Of a DNA stretch of 64,000 nt, positions 11,200-25,261 are shown piece by piece. This stretch comes from Apostichopus japonicus (taxonomy: Eukaryota; Echinodermata; Holothuroidea; Aspidochirotida; Stichopodidae). A model generated the notes under the pieces. That model worked only from the letters and a program-made list of their open reading frames with translations, made no database searches and was not told the origin of the DNA. The position numbers were made by a program, and so were the translations under genes. The stretch covers positions 3,517,001 to 3,581,000 of the forward strand of contig NC_092561.1 in NCBI RefSeq assembly GCF_037975245.1, given 5' to 3'. Within the stretch, counting starts at the first letter, position 1; each line of letters begins with the position of its first letter.

Positions 11200-14100
11200 A
11201 ATATTGAAGATGCATATTAAAGTAGATGCATGATGAAATCTGCTAAATTCGCGAAGTGAGCACAGAGGTCCTTTATCTTGAGGGCCTATGAGTTTGGGGG
11301 ACCACTATTTACTTATCTCATCCGCCTTGATATTGATATAGGCTAGCCGTCATTTGATGTAAAACAAGGAGCTACCTAACACAGTATATTAACACAGCAT
11401 TAACATTGTCAAAATCTTCCATCTGTCAAAGTATCTGGTGAAATTACTTGAAATAGCATCAATTTGGAATTCGCTATTATGGCCTTCTTTAATCTTCTCC
11501 ACCATGCATGCAGTATAGGTCAGGTAATTTCAGATTCCCTTATTTCCTGACTTTTGTCGTAATTAATCGGTCATGATTAAAGGTAGGACTATTAGGTTTA
11601 ACCGTCATCGTCGTTTCTTTGTACTATACGACCGCACCTATACATGTGGAAGCTCTATATAAGATAATGGTAACAAATTTATACTCACATGTCACTCTCT
11701 TTGCCAATTACATTTTGATTGCTTTTACATGGTGATTAATTTTACTTACTTTACTCATATTTTCCAAGGATAAAATAACCTACCAATGTCTGGAGGAAGA
11801 AAAACCGTCAGTCATCAACGTGGTTGAACAAACATGTATATTAACTCTTGCATCGAATTCCTTGCCGGTTGAAATAATAAAACCCTGGAAACTAAATAAT
11901 TTTGGTATCTGTGTACTTTTCGACACAGGAAACAGTCACCTGTTTTAATAGTTAACATCCTAGCTGCACGTTTTATCCTTCCTACAGAACCGAAATACAA
12001 AGTTAAAAACAGATCATTGTTGGAATATGAAGTATATTTTTCGATTTAGTTTTAATCACTATTTGTCTAAAGCGCGCACCTTTGAGCAGTGAAAGATTTA
12101 ACAGCTGTACGGTTCTACATTTTAAACTCAGGGAAACGTTTGATCTATTGTTGAACCGTCATCACGGTTACAGATTGTCGTATAGCAAGTGCTTGCCAAA
12201 TATTTCGAAAACAAATTACCGTAAAAGCAGTTCAACAATTCATCGTAAACGGTCATGATATTCCGATACAGCTATATATAGTAAAGCAGATCTATTTCGT
12301 GACATTCGGTTTGTGTGCGTACGTGCATGCGTGCGTGTGCTTGTTTGTGCGTGTATGTGTGCGTGTGCGTGATTTGTAGACTTTCTTACACCCCTCGAAA
12401 TCCTCAAATCAGTCTCAAATCAGGCCGAATGTTTGCTAGGATACATATCTTGCTATAAATTGCTAGGTATGATAGCAGGTGAGCTGTCATAAAGAGACAT
12501 GAAACGTTTATGGGTGTTTACAGGATGTACTGCAGGTCCGTAAGGACAATTTAAAGTAAACATTTCTTATTGTGCTTTGGTCTGTCCGTGAGTCAGGTAA
12601 CATGCTTTTGACATGACATGATGTAGGCTATGTCATGGATATCGGCACTGCACTATACAGGAGGTAGGAAGGGGGGGGGGGGGGGCTGATGTGGGAAGGA
12701 ATTCGAAACCATGAATAGAAGTATGGCATAGATTCTGTCTTAGGTTAGGAAAGACAACATTATGTCCAGGTTCTGCCTGTCAAAATTAACGCCAAATACT
12801 GGTTTAATCTTTCACTAAAAGTGAACCTTCAAATTAATCTACATCTTATAGTTTATGTAGGTTACCTCTTTAAATGGTCTTCAGTCTAGCCCTAAATATG
12901 CTAGAAAGCTAGATAATGGCCACTCATGTGCTAACCTCAATCAACGGTCTACTCGATTTCAAACCATTTCCCTAAATCGAGGTGATTTCATTAACATGTT
13001 CGACTTAAGACGTCAAAAAGTCTGAAAGATGTATGAGTCAGAAACTTCTGACAAACACTACTGATAAATTCTCTAACAGCTAGTTCAAAGTCCAGGCATT
13101 TTTTAGGCCTACATGAAGGATACCATGTGCTGGGTGTTAGTGCTCAACCAAAGTCATTGACTAAAACCTCAATTGCTTATAACAAGATGATAATGAGGAC
13201 AATAAGTGATAAGATAATTTAGTTACGTTATACCTACATCCCATCACTTACATGTAATTGAAATAGCTGTCGTAACCTTCAACTTTTAAACCTAAAGACA
13301 CATTCAACAGCGGGTAGGAAATAACGTGGTCTTACCGTCTTTAACTTATCTTCTGAACGAATCTGATATATTGTCTCTAATTGTATCCAATTTTTAAACT
13401 TTTAAAATCCATGAACGTTAACCACGAAACTGGAAAGTTTAAGTTGAATGGATGATAATCATGATGTATACCGTGCCTTAGCGGTGAGTACTAGAAGCTG
13501 GCTAGATATGTCTTCATTGCAAAGACATGAGTACATATAGAAATGGTCCTTCTGTTAAGTTTCGTTATGTTAATGGTACTATCCTGGCTAGAAGGGAGGT
13601 TGGGGAGGGGGGGGGGCATGATACCACCCAAATGTTTTTCATGCTTCCAAATATTGCCAAATTGTTTTATTAGAATATATATCACGATTCCCCCCCCCCC
13701 CCCCCTAGAAAAACATTGGGCCCGTAAAAACAATAATTTATCTACGTACCTGATTCCTGGGTATTGGGGTAGGGCAGGAGGGGAAAGGAGGCAATGTGTT
13801 CACCTCACCTTATAATTTGTTAACAATACAAAAGCAAAGAAGAAAGAGAAAGGAGATCAAATAACTTTCAGATTTAAAATGAGATAGCAATATGGAAAGC
13901 AGAAAATGGACCGTAGAGAAACAATTGAAATAAAATAGGCTATACAAAAGCAAACATATCTTTCTCATTATTTTATTAATTTAATATGACAAATATGAAA
14001 CAAATGATATCAGTTCTATACTGGATCGACATAAAGTTGTTTCCTACTCTGCAGAATTGTCAAGAATACTATAATGGCTGCTGTTTCTAGATACTATATC

Positions 14101-17100
14101 ACTTTAATGTGAACGTCTCATACCCTTAAAGTTTACAGTGTCGTCAAGAAGCTTAAACTGTTAACTTTGAAAGAATGAGAGAGAGAGAAATAGGCAAATT
14201 CAGCTAAAATTCAAATTTCAAAATATTTGCTATATCTTCATAATGAAAACTGTATTTTTTTTACACTCGAAAAGGTAAACGTCGTGGACACTCTGTAAAA
14301 TTGCATCCTCTGGGAGTTATCCTGCTTTTTCAAACCCAAGATGGTTTCTCAGAGTGTTTTTCCTTTCGCAACATTTGGGTTCATTTGACTTTTGAAGATT
14401 AAATTATCTCTCATTATGTTTATATTTTAATGTGATAAAACAAATAAATGAAATGAAGACTGATTGCCAAATTTTCATGGAACTGCATGATCTATGAAAG
14501 TCATAATGTTTGATCTTACAAAACGTCACACAATCACACCATTTCTTCAAACTTCATTTTATTCAGCGAAATGGGTATAATACGTTCACTGTGACCTCGA
14601 ATGTATATATCAGCTACTTTTACGGAACATATCCGAATTATATTTGGATACCAAGTAATAAATAGGTTGTTAATTATAAGAAAATGATTGAAATTTCTAC
14701 TATCAACATGAAATTATTTACAAACGGCGAGAACCTAAAGTTAAAATAAAAAATAAGAAAATAAATATATTATATTTTACATTTCGCCATGTGTGGTCGA
14801 AATTGCAGCATATTGTCTGTATCCAAACTAAATAAACGATTCTATTTTCTTTTTATATTCTCGTAACACTTATTGATAACAATTTTATTACCATTTTTAC
14901 CTTAATAGTATAGTTAACATTAGTTTAACGAAAGATTAAAGAATTTATTAACACTTTGAAAGTTTTAAAGCAAAATCTACAGAATACTAAATGTTGTTAA
15001 TTTAAGATATATATATAGGACTGTTTAGTGTTTTATTGATATTCTGGCTTGCATAAGTTTAGCATTTGAAATCTGAAAATACACTTTAGTAAAAGAGGAA
15101 GGAAAGGTAACTCTAATTAGTCAAAAAATGACTCACGGAAAAATGTAAGGTCGTTTAAATTAAACTTTTAAGGTATTAAGTTCGTTGTAGTAGCCACCTT
15201 GTTTTACAAACTAAGTTGTTATTCACTCGTGACACATAGACCCAATATGACAAAGAAGAAAATATGCATGATCATTTCACCACATCAAAGTACTTTTGAA
15301 TCTGCAATATTACAAATAATCATTTTTTGTTGGAGTGTGTGTATCAGTGTTATTAGTTTTTTTTTTCAGAAGTGACCATGGTATAAGCCCCTCGGTAGAT
15401 TTCTCTACTAACTGTAAGTATTAAAGTTTACTATACGGAATGTATTCTCATACATAAGTTACTGATTTCATATTAATGGTATATGAATGTATTCTCACCC
15501 ACAAGTTACTGATTTCATATGAATAGTACAATGAATGACAAAACTAAGTTGATATCTCATACTGTAACATCTTATTTATATATGCAGTTTACTTAGTACC
15601 GCTGCTAACATCCTTTCGTCCTAAATAATCAAGTTTCCATGACAACATTTCGCACTTCCAATTGAAGATTTTTTCGAACAGACGGAAAGTTGATCATCAT
15701 CAACACAAGGAGTATGACTTATTATTAAGAATTGTCGGAACCTCCGTTATCAGCAGCTTACTTCCAGGTTATTGGATATTTCCTGAGTTATGGAGGGCTT
15801 GATTATAAAGTGTGTAATACCTTATACGGTGTCCGACAGAGAGCTGTACTTCAGTATGTCATATAAACATCGTTAGGAACGCCAAACGGTAATATTTTAG
15901 TCTCAAGTAACTAATGTTCTATGGTTCAGAGAGGAAGAACAACCGTAAATTTCTTTCCTTAACAGTTTCCGTTGTATACACAATTTCTAAGATTGTGATT
16001 CTTGTATTGTTGAATATTTGGCTAAGTAGGCTATAACACTTTGTTATCATGAAGGCAATCGAAGGTTACAAGATGATATAAGGGATGGTAAACACAGACG
16101 AATAAACTCTTTTGAATTCTGACTGAAAACAAAATCGAAGCAATTTCATACCAACATCATATAGTTTGTTATCTGTTACCAATACAAATAAGTATAGGTT
16201 GAGATACATTTGAAGTTAGAGATATGGATGAACATCACAATACATTCGTTGTATGCTAGAGTTTTGAATGGAAAATCTTATAGTGGTCTGAGACTCTATA
16301 TACCCCTTATCAAAGAAAAGAAAATGATGACATTTCAGTTTAACATTTGAGTAGTTATTATACCAATTAAAAATTTACATTGAGAAATAGTTGCCAGTAT
16401 CAAAATTTCGCACTAATCTATAAGATTAATATGTGTAAAGTTCCATTCATTGAGTTCGTAACAACAACATATAACTGAATTCCATTGTAGAGAATATACT
16501 TCCCATAAGCTTATCACATAAACTGCAGTGAATGTAAGATTAGTCTGTTATTGATGATGAAGAGGATTACACTTTGTTACTCAGTTCTTGTGAAAAGAAA
16601 GGGTCATGCCCCCCCCCCTTACTGCCCCTTCTCAAAAAAAAATGTTGCTTTTCATTTTACAAAGTGTCATATGTTGTAGGGGAAAAATGTTCTTGTTGAA
16701 ATATTAATAGATCTGGAAGTTCCAAGGAAGTAACTAAACGAATAGGATGTCGCCATTAACTGGAATTAGTTTTCTTTGCATCACTGAATAAACCAGATGT
16801 AATCGGAAGGTTATAATACTTTGGTAGATTATTCCATGTAAACCATTTATCACGTACATTGTACTTCATTAACGGAAGTGTAGCTCATTTTGATCTCTTG
16901 TTTATTGCATTATAGCCTAACTAAACTACGCCTATATACAGAGTAATGTCATTATAGGTTATTAACGGAGATACATAGCATAGGCTACTTATCCTAAGAT
17001 TGTTGCTTCATAAGCCTATGTATCTAGACTTTTTACATAGTGATAGTTCACTTGATGATACCACAGGTAAATGTCAGACTCTACCTATAGTCAGTTAATA

Positions 17101-17842
17101 TTAACTTACATACAAACTTGTGAAAGTAACGTATTTCATAAAATCATGATTAAATTAGATTGTCAGAAATATTGTATATTGCTTAAAGTTTGTTTCATAT
17201 TAGCGGCTATTGTTATGCCGGTACCGTTATCAGAATCAATTAACATCTTTATTATAGATGTAAGCATTTTAGCATATTGCGTACTTTATCTGTCAACAAG
17301 TTCTATACTCAGTTGCAGTAACTGCAAGCATCTATATTGTAACCAGAGAAAATGTCACTATAAACCTAGCAACACTCGATTTAGACATTTTGGAACTATG
17401 TCAGGTTTAAGTTGTTATGGTTACCTCTTTTCTTAGAAAAGGATATCTGGTCATAAGGTCAACGACCATGATCTATATATCGACAAAGGAAGGTGATGTC
17501 TGTCCGAGCCCGTCTTGGTAAATATTGCGTGGGCAAAGTTTATACCACATCGACGACTTGTGGGAGTGGAGTATCGAACCAAATTACCAATGACGTTGCA
17601 AAATGATATGAATATTCATGACGTTGACATATTGGTTCCTGCCAACAACGCCCACTGATATTACTGTGTACAACATTAATGTGACACACACCTGTCGGTT
17701 TCTTCAATAATGTTATGTTCCATACCCACAATGTACGATGTTTGCAATGATGAATCTTATATGCTACCAGTAACAGGTTGCAAATTAAGTCCGATTTATC
17801 GCACCGGAAGTGATCGGTTATAATCATACCGTCGTACAGCGG
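11200..17842. other. Long AT-rich intergenic stretch, no gene seen
   Basis: About 6.6 kb without a frame that I can defend. It holds a GTGT-rich patch (about 12310-12370), poly(G)/poly(C) tracts near 12672, 13606 and 13690, and poly(C) near 16609. A 121-codon frame at 17071-17436 has no recognisable domain or signal. An AATAAA on the minus strand (17248-17253) could serve the LRR gene that ends at 17843. Confidence 0.5.
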
Positions 17843-19381
17843 TTAGCAGTTACTGTAAGATAACTCCCACAGCTTATTGCCAGCTTGTTTTGGTGGACTT
17901 TGACAAACAGGGCGACTGTTTCTACACCATCTTGCTCCTCTACGTTGCATCCATTTCGTTATCCAAGAAATTGAACAATTACAATGCCAAGGGTTGTCAT
18001 GGAAACAAACCACCAAGTTACGATGATACGGTAATAGACTATCGTCTGGTAGATAATTTAAATTATTATTTGAAATGTCCAATTTTTTTAATTTGCGTAG
18101 AGGATATAATGCACCTTTTTCGATGGTTGTTAATCCAACATTTTTCATATTAATATCCTTCAAGTAGATGTTATTGTCGAATGCTCTTTCCGGTATGGTT
18201 GGTATATTACTGTCTGTGATTATTAGTGATTCTAAATTAGGCGCCAAACTAAGCAAATCTACTGGAAGACTACTTAGTCCAGACAACATTAAGACTTTGA
18301 TTCTCTCGAGTGATGTTATGTTCCCTTTATTGTAGAGCATGCTAACACCCATACCCACTCTAGAAGTGTTACGTACGTCTAACATTTCAAGATTTCCTAA
18401 TTCCCAAAAACTACCCTCTCTCATTTCAATCTGTGCATTGTTAGCGAGTTTTAACTCCATCAGATTACCAAGTCCCTGTAGTTTAGCTTTTCCCATCACT
18501 TGCATTAAGTTGTTAGACAGGTCCAAACTATGTAGGTATGACATCATCACAAACGCCTGGTTTGAGATATGACTGATTCTGTTATGACTCAAATCTAAAA
18601 TACGAAGACCTGTTAAATCTTGAAACCAATGCGACTCGACATCAAAGAGCCTATTGTCTCTAAGTATTAATTCTTCCAGTTTGTATAAAGATCCCAGCGC
18701 CGTATCGCTGATAGTATGTATAGCATTTCGTCTTAAATCTATCTTCTTAATATCTCTAAAACCTGCAAAGATTCCATCGTTTAATATAGCTAACCGGTTG
18801 TCATTCAAATACAGTTCATGTAATTCCGCTAACCCATTGAAAGCATTACTCTCGATGCTGTTTATAATATTACCGGCTAAACTTAAAATCTTTAGACGCC
18901 ACATGTCAATGAAAACGTTTGGTTTTATTTCCACGATATAATTTCCGTCCATGTGTAACTTTTCTATTCCGTTGGCACCCATAAACTGTCGGCTTGTTAT
19001 TTCCTCCAGTCTGTTATTCATAAGCGAGAGGACGCGGAGTTGTCTAGGGACCGAGAAGGCTCCATCTGCAATAGTATCGATGCGGTTATTGTCCAGGAAA
19101 ACATATTGTACTTCTGTAACGCTAGACGTACCAAATGGATTAGCTGGTATCTCCTGGATTAAATTATCGCGTATCAAAACTACTTCTCGTGTACGAGAAA
19201 TAGAGCGGGGAAACTTGGTCATTCGGCCTTTATCACATTTAATCCAATCCTCTGTGGTCGTTCCAGCCCTGTAGCACTGACATCCCCTGGAGCAAGCTGC
19301 GTCGGACAAACTGATATAAAGTAGAATCAGTATGACGAAGATGAACGAGCGATTCACGAATGATTCCGAAGATGACGCCAT
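17843..19381 (-). CDS. Secreted leucine-rich-repeat protein, 512 residues
   Basis: A single uninterrupted coding exon. The ATG at 19381 is chosen because TTTGTTTACAG, a good splice acceptor, ends at 19393 just upstream, implying a 5' untranslated exon further away. Residues 1-28 form a signal peptide with a hydrophobic core (FIFVILILLYI). An LRR N-terminal cap follows (C30, C34, C36, C49), then about 14 leucine-rich repeats of roughly 24 residues (LxxLxLxxNxL pattern, for example LRILDLSHNRISHI). The C-terminal cap has C467, C469, C486 and C493 (NPWHCNC start), and the chain ends at a further cysteine, C512. There is no transmembrane segment, Ig or TIR domain, so it should be extracellular. 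Extracellular LRR proteins of this build act in adhesion, matrix or immune recognition; which applies here cannot be told. No close orthologue is named. Confidence 0.9.
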   Translation of the reverse strand: MASSSESFVNRSFIFVILILLYISLSDAACSRGCQCYRAGTTTEDWIKCDKGRMTKFPRSISRTREVVLIRDNLIQEIPANPFGTSSVTEVQYVFLDNNRIDTIADGAFSVPRQLRVLSLMNNRLEEITSRQFMGANGIEKLHMDGNYIVEIKPNVFIDMWRLKILSLAGNIINSIESNAFNGLAELHELYLNDNRLAILNDGIFAGFRDIKKIDLRRNAIHTISDTALGSLYKLEELILRDNRLFDVESHWFQDLTGLRILDLSHNRISHISNQAFVMMSYLHSLDLSNNLMQVMGKAKLQGLGNLMELKLANNAQIEMREGSFWELGNLEMLDVRNTSRVGMGVSMLYNKGNITSLERIKVLMLSGLSSLPVDLLSLAPNLESLIITDSNIPTIPERAFDNNIYLKDINMKNVGLTTIEKGALYPLRKLKKLDISNNNLNYLPDDSLLPYHRNLVVCFHDNPWHCNCSISWITKWMQRRGARWCRNSRPVCQSPPKQAGNKLWELSYSNC

Positions 19382-19392
19382 GTTTAATTTAG

Positions 19393-20500
19393 CTGTAAAC
19401 AAAACAAAATCATGGTTAATGGAGATATAAATTACACATATAGGGTCAGTGGGGTACTAAGGGTGTACGCGATGAACCAATATTCATATTTTTTCAATGT
19501 ACATATTATTCATCAACCGTCAAATTTTCCAATGCATGATAGGACCCCATGGGCGGGGGGGGGGGATATTTTCAATATTATTATACCTATAAACGCAAAT
19601 TAAAATTTCCGTTGCAACGCGTAGTTAGATTGGCACGTTGACTGTTTAAGAGTTACCGGTACTTTAAAATAACGAGGTTAAAATGTAAAGTGTCCCGATT
19701 CTTTTTCGTATTTGACTATAATAAAGAAAATATGAAAAAAAAAGTGTCGAGTGTGGAAGAGGGGTGTGGCAACATTGGCAAAACGTTTAATTTGATGATA
19801 AGATTGACTGGTGATAGTTTTCACTGCATAAGAAACGTTAGGATCTCTTAGATTGATAAATTGTAATCTTATATTGAGTAAATACCATAGGTTCGGTAAA
19901 CTTGATAACCAAACAGAAAAAGCGGCTTGTTGACCAAGACTATCACTAAGAGACGAGACAGTCTGACAAATGTGCATATGTTGCTTGTACTATGTTATAG
20001 TCCCATCACTGGTAATGTGTTATACCCATAAAGTCTCCTACGTACTAATGACGTATAAGCTGTTCGCTGCAACTTTTGATCATGAACCTCAAATAAGTGA
20101 CTTCCTGGTAAGAAAACAGTTGCACCGGAGACTTCTAAATCCCAGTCATTTAATGTTATTCTATCATTCATCGTAACGTTACCGTATAACCGACCATGCA
20201 CTGTTGTATATGTTAATGCTTATTCAAGATGGTTTAAACATATTTGGAGTTGAAATAACAACACCAGTCTGATTTTTTTCGCATCTGTACTGAGTGAAGT
20301 TTATTCATTGTCTACACTAATACTACTACTACTACTATTGAATTCCCTAATCAAGTTAGCAGTGAAACCAGTGGTTATTCACCTTCACCCTCCCCTTACA
20401 CCGAGAAAATCCACGTTTTGTGTGACATTGGTTAATTTTAGTGCGGTGTGAAGAAACATGCAAAATTTAGCGTGGACAGGTAAGCACAACAAAGGGTTCA
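19393..20500. other. Upstream region of the LRR gene, no further gene seen
   Basis: This should contain the intron, 5' untranslated exon and promoter of the LRR gene, but I could not place them. A poly(G) tract is at 19555-19565. Open frames in both strands at 19678-20201 show no protein features. Confidence 0.4.
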
Positions 20501-20504
20501 GCAA

Positions 20505-21295
20505 TGTGAGGGGGTGGGGGGGGGGGTTGGCTGGACTGGAAATGCATTTAGAGGGAGGAAGGTAAACCATGGAGGTGTACCTATGTTTATGCTTATGTTA
20601 TGAGAATGAATAATGAATGTTCTGTCTGACACTGACATCCAACCGCATGCGTGCCACTAGAACCGCCAAAACGCCTGCTCAAAGTCTACCACAGCATGTT
20701 GGTTAAAGGGGGGGGGGTGGGTGAGGGGGGATGGATTGGAAATGCATTTAGAGGGGGGAAGGTAAACCATGAAAGTGTACCTATGTTTATGCTTATGTTA
20801 TGAGAATGAATAATGAATGTTCTGACACTGACATCCAACCGCATGCGTACCACTAGAACCGCCAAAACGCCTGCTCTAAGTCTACCACAGAATGTTGGTT
20901 AAAGGGTGGGGGGGGGGGTGGGTGAGGTGGGCTGGATCGGAAATGCATTTAGAGGGGGAAAGTTAAACCATGAAAGTGTACCTATGTTTATGCTTATGTT
21001 ATGAGAATGAATAATTAATGTTCTGACACTGACATCCAACCGCATGCGTGCCACAAGAACCGCCAAAACGCCTGCTCAAAGTCTACCACAGAAAGTTGGT
21101 TAAAGGGGGGGGTGGGTGAGGTGGGGTGGGGCTGGATTATAAATGTATTTAGAGGGGGAAGGTAAACCACCTATGTTTATGATTATGTTATGAGAATGAA
21201 TAATGAATGTTTTGACACTGACATTCAACCGCATGTTCCAACCACAAGAACCGCCAAAACGCCTGCTCAAAGTCTACCACAGAATAATGTTGGTT
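20505..21295. repeat. Four tandem copies of a 200-bp unit with internal poly(G)
   Basis: The landmark AAATGCATTTAGAGGG recurs at about 20540, 20740, 20941 and 21141 (third and fourth slightly varied), a period of 200-201 bases. Each unit also carries TATGTTATGAGAATGAATAA and CCGCCAAAACGCCTGCTC, and a G run of varying length. Copies differ by few substitutions, so the duplication is fairly recent. Confidence 0.9.
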
Positions 21296-21299
21296 AAAG

Positions 21300-22267
21300 T
21301 GAACTTTCAGTTAAATACTTCTGACCTGTCAAAATTCGAGGGAAGTATCTGTTCTCTTGGTAAATTTCCTTCTATGTCTGACATAATGATGGAATTTAAT
21401 AAAGTTAGTCATCGGAAATGTGTTAATTTAAGACAAATCCTTACTTGAGTAATTTTTTCAAATAAACCAGTATCGTACAATATTACAATAAGTTTTTTTT
21501 CTTTAAAGATAATATGATACTTAAGTTCTAAGAGTTATGAAAATGAGAATTTCCTTGTTGAGTTTAGAGAACATTTTGAGTTCCGTTAACGTTTATACTT
21601 AGAAGTTCCGAAGCTCAGTACTCTATCTGATTGAGACCGTCAGGGTTTTCTTTCCCTGTCAACAAATTAGATTATTTTATATCGACTACCTGACAGACTT
21701 TAAACTACATTTTTTTCACAAAATGTAAAAACATATATGACAATCGAGTTCATTTGATCGATGAACTTTGGTGTCGCGTCAAAATATCGAATTTCCTGCA
21801 AAGATTTTATCATTTTTTTCTTCTTTTTACGAACCGTTAACTCTTTCCCCAATACCATGTATCAAACACATCAGAGAGGAAGAGTTTTTATTCGCATGAC
21901 CTGGTGAAATCTAATCGGGAAACGGCTAAGTTTTGTCTACAGTTTCATATAAGTTAGGATTTCTTGTGGTAATTTATTTCTAGTTGCACACCATGACAAT
22001 TCCGTATCGTGTACACGGTTAAAGCAATCTAGTTTGAAGGTAAAAATTAATCCGTCCATCACGTTTGCACAAGCCTCCCTCACCGGGAACCGCAAAGTGT
22101 TCCCCCAAGTAGCCATGCCAGAGATATTTTCGAAAAGGGAAATAGTTATTAGGAGATAATCAGTCGTTTGCAACTCAATGGCAAAGAAAAACAGGTTTTG
22201 TCAAGATTCTTCAAAAGCAAATTACTCTATTGAAAGAGTTTACTGTAGTTAAATCAGCGTACACTCA
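21300..22267. other. Intergenic DNA, no gene seen
   Basis: AT-rich and without recognisable features. The short frames are not supported. Confidence 0.5.
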
Positions 22268-22342
22268 GCGTCCATAGCCTATAGTGGTTACGGTGTTCGC
22301 ATACAAAAAGCGGGAGTCCCGGGTTCGAATCCCGGTGGAGGC
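22268..22342 (+). tRNA. tRNA-like sequence, probably a pseudogene or SINE head
   Basis: Seventy-five bases fold like a tRNA. The acceptor stem GCGTCCA/TGGAGGC pairs at 6 of 7 positions. An A-box-like TAGTGGTTACGG and a perfect B box GGTTCGAATCC sit in a CCCGG/CCGGG stem. The anticodon arm is wrong for a working tRNA: TTCGC and GCGGG enclose a 9-base loop (ATACAAAAA) instead of 7. The arms resemble tRNA-Asp or tRNA-Val. I see no SINE body after it. Confidence 0.55.
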
Positions 22343-23327
22343 TGGAAGTTTTTCACTGTTGTAGTTTATCCAAACCACTACAATTCCAATTACATATGTA
22401 TGCTTAAAACACTTTAGGTAAAACCTTCATCACAGGGGATAGTGCTCAACCACATGGAGCAGGTAATAAATAAAAACTATTAAGTAAACTTTAGAGGCAT
22501 ATTTGATTGATATAGATGTGTGTCGTAATAGATGGACCATCTAAACTCCCCAATCTCAAAATGTACATTGATGAATCACTTGAAGTTGCGAACAAGATGA
22601 GATGTCTTAAGTTAGAGTTACAGCATATGCAGAACATTTGCCATATTAAGAATAATTTGCGAGGAAATTATCAGTTACTCTCTACTCATGTCATTATAGA
22701 ACATTAATTACATAAATCCTCTGGAACTGTACGTCATATATAATAATAGAATTCGTAGAAATCAACTACTTGATTCTGAATAGGGAAGAGTAGGGTATTG
22801 GCTGGGACTGATGGGTGGTGTTGAGTGACAGAACCGGGAACGGACAGAGTTAAATATGTGTCGTGTCAATATCAAAACTCTACTGGGATGGTACAACTTA
22901 GAGCTATATAGCAAAAAAAAGCTGATGTATTCATTTTCAGATCTATACATGTTTGTTTAAAGCCATATTATAGCTTGTGTCCTCTTACAGTTCTTGGATT
23001 CCCGACGGCTGATAGCCTACTAATCGCTTCATTTCACGAATGAATATTTGGATAATAATACCAGGCAACCAAGCTGGTGTCTAATAGATCGCATATAGAT
23101 TAACTCTTAGACTTAGTGGTCATTGACAACATCCGTTTATTAACAAAAGAAAATCTAATATGGCGTTCATTGAAAACATACAAACGCTAATAAAAATACT
23201 TCACTTTGCAAATGTGTTTACAAAATGAAATCCACCAAAGCTTTTTGAGTCTTTATTTATCGTTCAACTATTGTGACTGGTTTTTGTGGTCTCTTGGTTG
23301 TCGGACTTTTGGAACCAAGAATAGCAT

Positions 23328-23376
<49 letters not shown>

Positions 23377-25259
23377 TAAATTAATATTTCGAAATAGTTT
23401 AAACTGGCTATTAGATGTACCGAAATTATGTCATGAACAGTAACACCAACTTGTCAATCGTTGGTATCATTCCTGAGTCAGCTGATGAAATCCTCAGGTG
23501 ATTTCAACAATGTTCATCTTAAACTGGCTTTACTTACCAAGGATTTTGGTAGGATTCTTCACCGTTTACGTCGATCTGTATCGTCCTTCTAATGTTGTAA
23601 AGGCTGTTCAAATGATGAACAAATTCCCCAATAACGAAGAAAAATCTCAATATATAAATCTGGAATAGAGACGAAAAGTATCAAACACAAATATAACGAA
23701 CACTTTATCCCAGCGAGATTTCAACACTGCGAGTGACGTCTGCCCAGAAACGTCGACGGTTTAAATGTCTCATCGCGAGTTACTTTAATTTACTTGGTTT
23801 CCGTTTACAAACTATTACCGGTGTGGGATATGCCTAGTACAACTTCCCGTATGACTGGATTCAGATACAAGCCTCACAAAAGTTGTGAGATTCAAAACGA
23901 TTGAAGTTTTCATAAACGAGATAACTTGAAAATAAGGTTAACCACCGTCTGGGTGTTTTTAAGGTAATGTGGAAGGTAGGCTGGCAATAATCGGCGCGAC
24001 AACGGTTTATGTAAACACCAAACCGACTAATTGACGACCGAGGATACAGTTTTGTTGTACCGATTGCTATATGTACCACCAACTGGTGTAGAGTCAATTA
24101 ATAGAGTGATTAATTATTGAACGTAGACAAATGTAACGGAGAGGAGGGTCCACTGGATTTAAAAAAAAGGTGAGGGGCGTGGTGTGGATCGTTTACATCA
24201 TATAGTAATGATCACCTGAGCATAACCGTGGATGTTATATTTCACTTTTTTTCTATCAAGGTCTTGAATGAAGGGGAATATTTACCTCAGTCGCTTGTGC
24301 TTTCGCAATCTGTCAATTAGTTTTCAAATTCTTTACATGAAAACATAGCTATGTGTACTAGTACACAATGTATGGTAAGAACGGTCGCTTCGAAGATCTA
24401 GCCTCTTCTCCTTGATCCCTGATGCAGAATGACAAGGCGGTTAAATATTTTCTTCTTTTCAACTTCCTATTATTAGCTCTTAAATTTGCGGTATATAAAA
24501 CTTTGGCAAAAATGGGGAAGGAAATTTGATTAATTAATTACTACAAAATTTAGTGTTCATTTCTTGGAAAAAAATATTCGGGATTTGGGATGGTTGAGAA
24601 TTGAATAAAGTCCGCCTTTAGATCATTCCGAGGTGAATACAGCCTGGATTTGATAAAGTAGGCCGGTCGATGTGACCATTGGCTCGATCATTGATGCCAA
24701 CTCTAGGGTCACGAGGGGTGGGGGTGGAAGGAGCACTAGACCCCGCTACATGGGAGTCCGCTTAATGCTCGAAACTCAAGTAATGTAAAACTACATTCAG
24801 TTCACCTACCTGTGGTCGTAAAATGACCTCTTTTACCACTTAACCGAAAACGCCTGCCACATATTTGTTCTTGTATAAGGGTCTTTATGGGAACGCTGCA
24901 TGATTAACTACACTGTAGACATGAACATATTCCCACAAAAAAAAGAGCCTAATGGTGTTTAGAAGTTATGCAGGCTAATTGTAGAGCCTCGAGGTCGATT
25001 AACGACCGTGGCAGGTCGATTATGCACAAACTTTCCTAGCTATAGCGTGCTATACTTGGGCGAATAAAGATCTTTAAATTGGTCGATTCTCGCCTTGACT
25101 GTCGATAAATGGCTCAGTATATATCAGTTATTATCCTTATTAGCGACGTGCGTGTAATATGTATGCCGCGCAAGTAAGTTCGTTGCAAAAAGTTTATTTT
25201 TTTGGGTAGGCATATCACGTGGTTGGGCAATTGTTGAACAGGGCCGAGTGCAACAACGT
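22343..25259. other. Intergenic DNA with a (TA)n microsatellite
   Basis: No supported gene. A pure TA run lies at 23331-23372. The rest shows no structure that I can delimit. Confidence 0.5.
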
Positions 25260-25261
25260 AA

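Noticed and set aside
11015-11215. Minus-strand S-I-R-P repeat protein
   Set aside because: Translation of a GGAC/GGAT microsatellite.
17071-17436. 121-codon open frame on the plus strand
   Set aside because: Hydrophobic and cysteine-containing but with no domain, splice context or regular codon pattern. Best read as chance opening in AT-rich DNA.
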